A stretch of DNA of 23,632 nucleotides, from assembly GCA_043800975.1 (NCBI GenBank), contig JAZDMK010000155.1, forward strand, positions 1 through 23,632, written 5' to 3'. The position numbers and the translations under genes are program-made. This stretch comes from JAZDMK01 sp043800975. GTDB lineage: Bacteria; Bacteroidota; Bacteroidia; Bacteroidales; JAHJDW01. Positions 1 to 4,485 of this stretch are shown here, in pieces. The notes under the pieces were generated by a model. That model was not told the origin of the DNA. It saw only the letters and a list, made by a program, of their open reading frames with translations, and ran no database searches. Every line of letters begins with the position of its first letter. Positions within the stretch are counted from its first letter, which is position 1.

Positions 1-116
1 GCTTACTGCATCAGGGGTATTAACAAAAAAGTGGGTTGTTAACAAAAAGAAAAAAGAAACCAAAAAAGAAAAAGTCAACATTAAAATAATAAGTGATTAA
101 TTAATTAAAAACGGTC

Positions 117-170
117 AACGTTATTTGGACAAGGTCATCGAATAACTATTAACGAATAACTAATAACGTT
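117..170. other. 9-bp inverted repeat downstream of the lipoprotein array (possible terminator)
   Basis: AACGTTATT at 117-125 and AATAACGTT at 162-170 are perfect reverse complements with a 36-base loop. On the minus strand the distal arm is followed within a few bases by a short T run, so it could end transcription of the lipoprotein array, but the loop is long. The loop carries AATAAC units like those in the larger repeat regions at 4240-4350 and 22290-22640. The rest of 1-176 is A-rich and I see no gene in it. Confidence 0.3.
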
Positions 171-176
171 AAATGA

Positions 177-320
177 TTATTTTTTCATTTCAGAATAAGA
201 ATTGGGTGGTCCGCCGTATTTCGCTTTGGCCCTGCAGGAAAACTGAAAGAGGGAAAGCAGTCCGATAAAAATCAGAAACAAGGATGCAGATTTGAGAAAA
301 AATCTTTTTTCTTTTTTCAT
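177..320 (-). CDS. Small YG-motif lipoprotein G (47 aa), last of seven
   Basis: Minus-strand ORF of 47 codons plus stop: ATG at 320, TAA at 177-179. The N-terminus is basic (MKKEKRF), followed by a hydrophobic stretch (about residues 8-27) ending in FSC, so Cys29 is the likely lipidated residue after signal peptidase II cleavage. The remaining 18 residues contain KYGGPPNSYSE, matching the C-terminal motif of the six genes upstream. The gap to the preceding gene's stop is only 6 bp, so they are probably co-transcribed. The mature peptide would be about 19 residues, essentially lipid anchor plus motif. Function unknown. The main doubt is its short length; the motif and tight spacing support it. 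Confidence 0.7.
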   Translation of the reverse strand: MKKEKRFFLKSASLFLIFIGLLSLFQFSCRAKAKYGGPPNSYSEMKK

Positions 321-326
321 GGTCAA

Positions 327-488
327 TCAAATTTTATTGTCTGGCATTTTCCTGAAATATGATTTCTCAACCCCGTATTTCGACACCTTGTGTGTGTATT
401 TTGCCCGGCATGAGGATAGAAGCCCGATCATCAATCCGAGAAACAGTATAGTCATAGAACTAATACGCAAGAAAAAATTTCTCTTCAT
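327..488 (-). CDS. Small YG-motif lipoprotein F (53 aa)
   Basis: Minus-strand ORF, ATG at 488 and TGA at 327-329, 53 residues. It begins MKRNFFLRISS, has a hydrophobic core (about residues 12-24) and a lipobox-like LLSSC with Cys27. After the Cys a short tail contains SKYGVEKSYF, a degenerate version of the family motif (no Pro after YGV). It starts 9 bp after the stop of the larger paralogue upstream and ends 6 bp before the next one. This places it in a compact run of seven related genes. It lacks the Asp-Ser-Ile-x-Lys linker seen in the longer members, so the mature form would be a 27-residue lipopeptide. No function can be assigned from sequence. Confidence 0.7.
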   Translation of the reverse strand: MKRNFFLRISSMTILFLGLMIGLLSSCRAKYTHKVSKYGVEKSYFRKMPDNKI

Positions 489-497
489 AAATAAGTT

Positions 498-881
498 CTA
501 ATTTTTCTTTTCGTAGTTGTTGGGCGGAATACCATACTCTGTCATGGGATAATCAGACGGACGCACGCCGTATTTCTTAGCTGTGTTGACAGGACGGATC
601 ACTGGCTTCTGGACTTTTTTTAATGAATCAGCCTTGCGAATGGAATCCGCTTTTGCAATAGAATCCAGTACCAACTGATGCTTCACTTTTGCTATAGAAT
701 CGGCTTTCAGCGAATCCTGTTTAATCTTTGCCAGCGAATCATTGATGCTTTGCTGATTGTCTTTTTTCTGTTCCGGATTATTACAACGGGAAAGAAATAA
801 TATTCCGGTGAGTCCTAACAATACGAGCGAATAATAATAAAAGCCTGAGCGGAATTTTAAAATATTTCTTTTGATAATCAT
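498..881 (-). CDS. YG-motif lipoprotein E (127 aa)
   Basis: Predicted lipoprotein. Residues 1-13 are basic and the segment FYYYSLVLLGLTGILFLSRC gives a membrane/signal segment ending at Cys33. Residues about 40-95 form a charged linker built of repeated D-S-I/L-x-K-A/x units (for example DSIAKADSIRKADSLKK), probably helical or disordered. The C-terminus carries two copies of the family motif, KKYGVRPSDY and TEYGIPPNNY. Its first 90 or so residues are nearly identical to gene C at 1264-1635, and the upstream DNA also matches, so the two arose by recent duplication. A TAnnTTTG box lies 16 bp upstream of the start. Probably periplasmic or on an outer-membrane leaflet; role unknown. Confidence 0.85.
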   Translation of the reverse strand: MIIKRNILKFRSGFYYYSLVLLGLTGILFLSRCNNPEQKKDNQQSINDSLAKIKQDSLKADSIAKVKHQLVLDSIAKADSIRKADSLKKVQKPVIRPVNTAKKYGVRPSDYPMTEYGIPPNNYEKKN

Positions 882-897
882 GAGAAGATGTTTGAAT

Positions 898-905
898 CAA
901 AAGTA
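898..905 (-). promoter_or_regulatory. Bacteroidota -7 box upstream of lipoprotein E
   Basis: On the minus strand the sequence reads TACTTTTG, an exact match to the TAnnTTTG -7 consensus of Bacteroidota housekeeping promoters, 16 bp before the ATG at 881. I see no clear -33 TTTG; that region is occupied by the GGAGACCGG repeats at about 912-940. An identical box sits at the same distance upstream of gene C. Confidence 0.45.
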
Positions 906-909
906 CAAA

Positions 910-942
910 AAAAGACGGGAGACCGGAGGCCGGAGACCGAAA
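910..942. repeat. GGAGACCGG-type purine-rich intergenic repeat (copy 1)
   Basis: Short imperfect tandem units of GGAGACCGG/GGAGGCCGG fill the 73-bp gap between genes D and E. Related units occur at 1668-1693, 1747-1764 and, weakly, near 22207-22225. They look like a dispersed intergenic low-complexity repeat. Confidence 0.6.
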
Positions 943-954
943 AAAATTAAATGA

Positions 955-1254
955 TCACTTTTTAGTGGTATCCATTAGTTTGTAATCAGAGGGAGGAATT
1001 CCATACTCGGTGGCGCGCGGATCAACCGGTACGCCGTATTTAACGGGATAGTATGTGGGAAAAAGTCCTTTTTTTATGGAATCAGCGTGAAGAGAATCCC
1101 TTTTTGAACTTGTCAGAGAATCGTCAGAATGTTTTTGCCTGTTGCTTATTCCCGGATTGTGGCAGCGTGAAAAGAAAAGCGCACTGGCCATACTCAATAA
1201 AAAGAGAATGTAATAATAGAATCCGGAACGGAGTTTTAATATTTCCCTTTTCAT
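955..1254 (-). CDS. YG-motif lipoprotein D (99 aa)
   Basis: Same layout as its neighbours. The basic N-terminus MKREILKLRSG is followed by FYYYILFLLSMASALFFSRC with Cys31 as lipid attachment site, then a short linker containing DDSL, RDSLHADSIKK. The C-terminal part has two motif copies, VKYGVPVDP and TEYGIPPSDY, then a KLMDTTKK tail that resembles the tail of gene B (REMDSTKN). Gene C ends 9 bp upstream, so C and D are probably co-transcribed; a 73-bp gap with its own -7 box separates D from E. The residue before the Cys is Arg, unusual for a classical lipobox but shared by four members of the set. Function unknown. Confidence 0.85.
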   Translation of the reverse strand: MKREILKLRSGFYYYILFLLSMASALFFSRCHNPGISNRQKHSDDSLTSSKRDSLHADSIKKGLFPTYYPVKYGVPVDPRATEYGIPPSDYKLMDTTKK

Positions 1255-1263
1255 TAATTAAAG

Positions 1264-1635
1264 CTAAGAATTGAAATCATTTATCGGAGTTCCATACATG
1301 GGTGCTTTGACGCGCACGACTCCATATTTGGTTTTAGGTGGTCCCACAATAGGTTTAATTCTCTTTGCTTTTTTTACCGAGTCTGATTTTCGGATAGAAT
1401 CGGCTCTGGCAATGGAATCAAGCACAAACTGATTTTTTGCTTTTACTACAGAATCGGCTTTTAATGAATCCTGTTTGATCTTTGCCAACGAATCATTGAT
1501 GCTTTGCTGATTGTCCTTTTTTTGTTCCGGATTATTGCAGCGTGAAAGAAACAATATTCCGGTCAGACCCAGCAATACGAGTGAGTAATAATAAAAGCCG
1601 GAGCGAAATTTTAATATTTTTCTTTTGATAATCAT
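1264..1635 (-). CDS. YG-motif lipoprotein C (123 aa)
   Basis: Near-identical to gene E over the signal region and linker (MIIKRKILKFRSGFYYY start, Cys33, repeated DSLAK/DSIAR units), but with a different C-terminus carrying TKYGVVRVKAP and MYGTPINDF. The divergence is therefore concentrated in the segment around the YG motif while the lipoprotein anchor and linker are conserved. That would be expected if the tail is the functional or variable part. A TAnnTTTG box precedes the start by 16 bp, and a 146-bp gap with purine-rich repeats separates it from gene B, so it likely has its own promoter. No enzymatic domain is visible. Confidence 0.85.
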   Translation of the reverse strand: MIIKRKILKFRSGFYYYSLVLLGLTGILFLSRCNNPEQKKDNQQSINDSLAKIKQDSLKADSVVKAKNQFVLDSIARADSIRKSDSVKKAKRIKPIVGPPKTKYGVVRVKAPMYGTPINDFNS

Positions 1636-1651
1636 GAAAGGATGTTTGAAT

Positions 1652-1659
1652 CAAAAGTA
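1652..1659 (-). promoter_or_regulatory. Bacteroidota -7 box upstream of lipoprotein C
   Basis: Minus-strand TACTTTTG, an exact TAnnTTTG match 16 bp upstream of the ATG at 1635. The surrounding bases, including the A/T run and the start of the GGAAGACCGG repeat, are the same as upstream of gene E. The promoter was therefore duplicated with the gene. Confidence 0.45.
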
Positions 1660-1770
1660 CAAAAAAAGACGGAAGACCGGAGACGGAAGACGGATTTATT
1701 TTTGTTAGAAGTTAGGAGTCAGAAGACCCCCACTTTACCAGCGGGCAGAGGAGACGGAAGACCGAAAAAT
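1660..1770. repeat. GGAAGACCGGAGACGG-type intergenic repeats (copies 2 and 3)
   Basis: Two clusters of GGAAGAC/GGAGACG units (1668-1693 and 1747-1764) lie in the 146-bp gap between genes B and C, the longest gap in the lipoprotein run. No ORF is visible here. Confidence 0.55.
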
Positions 1771-1781
1771 TATTTCAATGA

Positions 1782-2003
1782 TTAGTTTTTTGTGGAGTCC
1801 ATTTCTCTGAATTCTGCTGGCGGTCCGCCGTATTTATCTTCTGGGGTAGAAGGTCTGTAAGGATTATTCAATGTGTCTTTTGTTCCTGTTTTTCCCGTAT
1901 TGCGACTCCGGCAGGAAGAGGAAAAAAGTATTGCAGTGAAGCCAGTGAACAGCAGAATGTTCAGGAAAAATGCGGAACGGGTTTTTAAAAGGGCTCTTTT
2001 CAT
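1782..2003 (-). CDS. YG-motif lipoprotein B (73 aa)
   Basis: I place the start at ATG 2003 rather than further upstream. The protein then begins MKRALLKTRSAFF, parallel to the other members, and the start falls 7 bp after the stop of gene A. The longer frame would overlap gene A by 65 bp and add a non-signal-like extension. The hydrophobic segment runs to FSSSC (Cys31). The mature part is short: a Thr/Lys linker without the DSI repeats, then EDKYGGPPAEF and a REMDSTKN tail. KYGGPP is shared with gene G. Predicted lipoprotein of unknown function. Confidence 0.8.
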   Translation of the reverse strand: MKRALLKTRSAFFLNILLFTGFTAILFSSSCRSRNTGKTGTKDTLNNPYRPSTPEDKYGGPPAEFREMDSTKN

Positions 2004-2010
2004 AAAATTA

Positions 2011-2397
2011 TTAATAACGATTATCCGGTACTCCATACTTCGTAGCCGGTGTATTGTAATCAGGGATAATGCCATAATCCGTCACGATGATGTTTGGATT
2101 CAAAGGGTTTTGCTGCTTCGGCTTGTTTTTCTTTTTTGCATTAGCGATGGAATCCACTTTTTTTATGGAATCAATTCGTGCAACTGAATCCAGCTTTGCA
2201 AGCTCCTTCTGCGCGCGGGCCACCGAGTCGGCTTTGGTTACAGAATCATGCTTTACCTTTACAAGGGAATCATTGTTGACAGTAGATTTTGAAGGATTGT
2301 TTCCACAGCGGCCAAAAAACATAACAGTAAAAACTCCGATGAACAGGAGGGAGTAATAATAGAAGCGGGATTTTATTCTAAGGATTTTTTTACTCAT
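2011..2397 (-). CDS. YG-motif lipoprotein A (128 aa), first of seven
   Basis: MSKKILRIKSRFYYYSLLF start with hydrophobic core to FFGRC; Cys31 is the predicted lipidation site. Residues about 40-90 are a Lys/Asp/Ser/Ala linker of repeated DSVx(R/K)A units. A Pro/Asn/Lys stretch follows, then the C-terminus with TDYGIIPDY and TKYGVPDNRY. It begins 6 bp after the HEAT-repeat gene ends, so transcription probably reads through from the response regulator at 3900. It diverges more from genes C and E than those do from each other and may be the oldest copy. The function of the YG tails is not known to me. Confidence 0.85.
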   Translation of the reverse strand: MSKKILRIKSRFYYYSLLFIGVFTVMFFGRCGNNPSKSTVNNDSLVKVKHDSVTKADSVARAQKELAKLDSVARIDSIKKVDSIANAKKKNKPKQQNPLNPNIIVTDYGIIPDYNTPATKYGVPDNRY

Positions 2398-2403
2398 AAG
2401 AAC

Positions 2404-2925
2404 TCAGGATTTTGAAGTTTTTTTAATTGCAGCCTGATAAATTTTTATGATACTGTTCTTTTCTTCCCGTTTGCAAATAGCCTCTGCTGCGGGAATCAGG
2501 CTTGCATATTTCTTTGATTTCAGTTTGATGATTTCTCCCAATGCAAAGGCAGCGCTCCAGCGTACAACCGTTCCTTCATGCTCAGAATTAAGCAGGAGAT
2601 TCTTAACGGCTGTATTCAGTTTGTCAGGAAATAAATGTGCAATGTTTCCAACCACCCTGGCGGATTCCCACTTAACGCGGGGTGCTTTGCTGGTAAGGGT
2701 TTGGGATACAAATTCCAGACATTTCAGGTTTGCTGTTTTGGGATTTGTTTTTGTGGCAAATTCCAATGCTTCAATACAGGATGCTTTTATAGGATCTTTT
2801 GCATTCACGGCAAACAAAATTAATGCATCAAATGAAATTTTTTTATCAAGCAGGGCTTTGCTGATTACTTCAATTTTTTCTTTGGGCTTGCTGAGTTTGT
2901 CAGCAAAAATTATTTCAAGATTCAT
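2404..2925 (-). CDS. HEAT-like repeat protein (173 aa)
   Basis: Cytoplasmic alpha-helical repeat protein; no signal peptide or membrane segment. Consecutive helix pairs can be read at about residues 30-60 (ILFAVNAKDPIKASCIEALEF), 70-100 (RVKWESARVVGNIAHLF) and 105-140 (EGTVVRWSAAFALGEII), each with the Ala/Arg/Leu pattern of HEAT or PBS-type repeats. Such proteins are binding scaffolds rather than enzymes. It lies 15 bp downstream of the response regulator and 6 bp upstream of the first lipoprotein, and so appears to be the middle of one operon. A role as partner or adaptor for the neighbouring products is inference from position only. Confidence 0.8.
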   Translation of the reverse strand: MNLEIIFADKLSKPKEKIEVISKALLDKKISFDALILFAVNAKDPIKASCIEALEFATKTNPKTANLKCLEFVSQTLTSKAPRVKWESARVVGNIAHLFPDKLNTAVKNLLLNSEHEGTVVRWSAAFALGEIIKLKSKKYASLIPAAEAICKREEKNSIIKIYQAAIKKTSKS

Positions 2926-2940
2926 AAAGATGGAGAATAA

Positions 2941-3900
2941 CTAGAAACAAATAAATCCATTCCTGATTGAATACATGATCAGTTCAGCTGTATTTTTTAC
3001 TTCGCATTTTTCGATAATATTGGCGCGGTGCGTATCTACTGTGCGCTGACTAATAAAAAGTTTTTCTGCGATTTCGGAAGAGGATTGTCCTTTACAGATA
3101 TGCTGAATGATTTCAAGTTCGCGATTTGTAATCCCGCATTTCGTTGCGTTTTCAAGCATTGCTTTTTCATTCACGGCATTGGCCTCTGTAATGTTTCCAA
3201 CAACAGCAGGGCTTTCGAGGTGCTTCATATGAATACCATAAATATTCAGCAGGATTTCTTTTCCGTCTTTGCAGGTGGCTTTGAAGGAAGTGTGAACAGA
3301 ATTGGTCGTTCCACTCATGCATCGTTCAATTTTTTCTAAAGCTGCGACATTGTCTTTTCCGGCAGCTATATCAGAAAATCCAAGCGAGTTAAGTTCACTG
3401 CGGGAGTATCCGAGTAAATCGGAAGTGAGTAGATTTGTATAGGTGAATTTATTTTCTGAAAAAACAAAAACCGGAACAATAGGATTATCAAGCAAAGCAT
3501 TGATACTTTCAGAAAATGCCTTTTGCTGACGTTTCGTTTTATCAAGGCGGGTTTTTATCGCACGAAGCAGATCATCAAACTCGAAAGGTTTCATGATATA
3601 ATCATCAGCACCCAGCTGCATTCCCTGGCGCATGTCTTCCATTTGTGAACGTGCTGTAAGAAAAATAAAGGGAATAGTGCTGGTGGTGGATACTTCCTGC
3701 AGTGTTTTGCATACCTGATAACCATCCATGCCGGGCATGTTGATGTCGCAAAGAATAAGATCGGGAACAGAACTCAGTGCCTGCTGAATGCCTTCGGGGC
3801 CGTTGTGTGCCGTAATGACAGTAAATTTTTCTTCTTTCAGGAAATCGCTAACATTTTCAATAATAGCGGTGTCGTCTTCGATAATGAGGATTTTCTGCAT
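2941..3900 (-). CDS. REC-PAS-LuxR response regulator (319 aa)
   Basis: Two-component transcriptional regulator. Residues 1-120 form a receiver domain with the acidic pair Asp9/Asp10, phosphoacceptor Asp52 (LILCDINMPGMDG), Thr82 and Lys104 (YIMKPF). Residues about 130-245 form a PAS domain (VPVFVFSENKFTYTNLL, LLGYSRSEL, NITEA). Residues about 253-319 form a LuxR/NarL-type helix-turn-helix (GITNRELEIIQHICKG, then EIAEKLFISQRTVDTHRANI). A sensory PAS between receiver and DNA-binding domain is unusual for NarL-type regulators and could add a second input. It is the first gene of the run leading to the HEAT protein and the lipoproteins, so it is the best candidate regulator for them. The hybrid kinase upstream on the same strand is a plausible partner. 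Confidence 0.92.
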   Translation of the reverse strand: MQKILIIEDDTAIIENVSDFLKEEKFTVITAHNGPEGIQQALSSVPDLILCDINMPGMDGYQVCKTLQEVSTTSTIPFIFLTARSQMEDMRQGMQLGADDYIMKPFEFDDLLRAIKTRLDKTKRQQKAFSESINALLDNPIVPVFVFSENKFTYTNLLTSDLLGYSRSELNSLGFSDIAAGKDNVAALEKIERCMSGTTNSVHTSFKATCKDGKEILLNIYGIHMKHLESPAVVGNITEANAVNEKAMLENATKCGITNRELEIIQHICKGQSSSEIAEKLFISQRTVDTHRANIIEKCEVKNTAELIMYSIRNGFICF

Positions 3901-3928
3901 AAATTTATTTAGATGGATATAAGATTTT

Positions 3929-3936
3929 CAAAGTTA
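3929..3936 (-). promoter_or_regulatory. Bacteroidota -7 box upstream of the REC-PAS-LuxR gene
   Basis: Minus-strand TAACTTTG matches TAnnTTTG and lies 28 bp before the ATG. A TTG occurs 22 bp further upstream, a little beyond the usual spacing to the -33 box. A small inverted repeat, ACCGG...CCGGT, overlaps the upstream part (about 3944-3970) and could be an operator. Confidence 0.5.
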
Positions 3937-4284
3937 ATGAAAAACCGGGACATATACACAATTCCGGTGTAGAAATATTGTAAGTATTTTCTGGTATTTT
4001 TTAAAAGCCCGATGTCGGGTGCTGGATGTCCGATATGGACATGCTGACACACAAAGCTTCGGTTTCCTTTTTTTAACACATAGGAACATAGAAATACTGC
4101 ACATAGCCACATAGAAATGCAGATATGCTGTAGCTATTATTTTTATTTTTTTGTAGGATGAAAAATGTAGGTTGCTGATTATTTCATCTATTCCTTTCAC
4201 GCCAAGTCGCAAAGACGCAAAGCTACTGCTACTGCCACTGCTACTACTTTTTAGTTATTTAGTTATTGGGTTATTAAGTTATTA

Positions 4285-4350
4285 GTTATTGGGTTGTTAG
4301 TTTACTAGTTATTAAGTTTCTGAGTACTTCTTTAATTATTTCACGCCAAG
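4285..4350 (-). repeat. 66-bp long-range inverted repeat, copy A
   Basis: The reverse complement of this segment is identical over 66 bases to 22269-22334 by manual comparison. It contains ACTAGTAAACTAACAACCC and GGCGTGAAATAATTAAAG. The match continues imperfectly on both sides into AATAAC and AGTAGC units. Confidence 0.85.
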
Positions 4351-4414
4351 TCGCAAAGCTACTGCTGCTGCTACTGCTACTGCTACTGCCACTTTTCCCA
4401 GCTCCGTTCTTTGG

Positions 4415-4464
4415 ATGTTCACACAAATTCGTACTTGGTATGTTCGTACAAATTCGTACTTCGA
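4415..4464. repeat. Two 25-bp tandem copies (TACAAATTCGTACTT)
   Basis: 4415-4439 and 4440-4464 are adjacent 25-bp copies with four mismatches, sharing CAAATTCGTACTT. The unit in the second copy contains the near-palindrome GTACAAATTCGTAC. They lie 22 bp downstream of the kinase stop codon and may be a dispersed intergenic repeat or a binding site. Confidence 0.6.
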
Positions 4465-4485
4465 TGAGCCTGCCACTGTTTCCTT

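Larger units (their letters stand above)
3937..4485. repeat. Composite repeat region A, between hybrid kinase and response regulator
   Basis: No gene is evident in this roughly 550-bp gap. In order it holds: two small hairpins (CCCGA/TCGGG and ATGTCC/GGACAT, 4017-4044); ACATAG-type units (about 4075-4120); CGCAAAG units (4200-4222); TACTGC trinucleotide-like runs (4222-4245 and 4358-4392); a TTATTGGG/TTATTAG array (4250-4312); a unique 66-bp block at 4285-4350; and two 25-bp tandem copies at 4415-4464. The same modules recur at 22021-22641 in mostly inverted orientation. Confidence 0.8.

Noticed and set aside
292..501. Plus-strand ORF of 69 aa opposite the two shortest lipoprotein genes
   Set aside because: It overlaps two minus-strand frames that carry the family signal and YG motif; its own translation shows no known pattern.
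2004..2075. Longer start for lipoprotein B
   Set aside because: It would overlap lipoprotein A by 65 bp and place the lipoprotein signal internally; the ATG at 2003 gives the family N-terminus.
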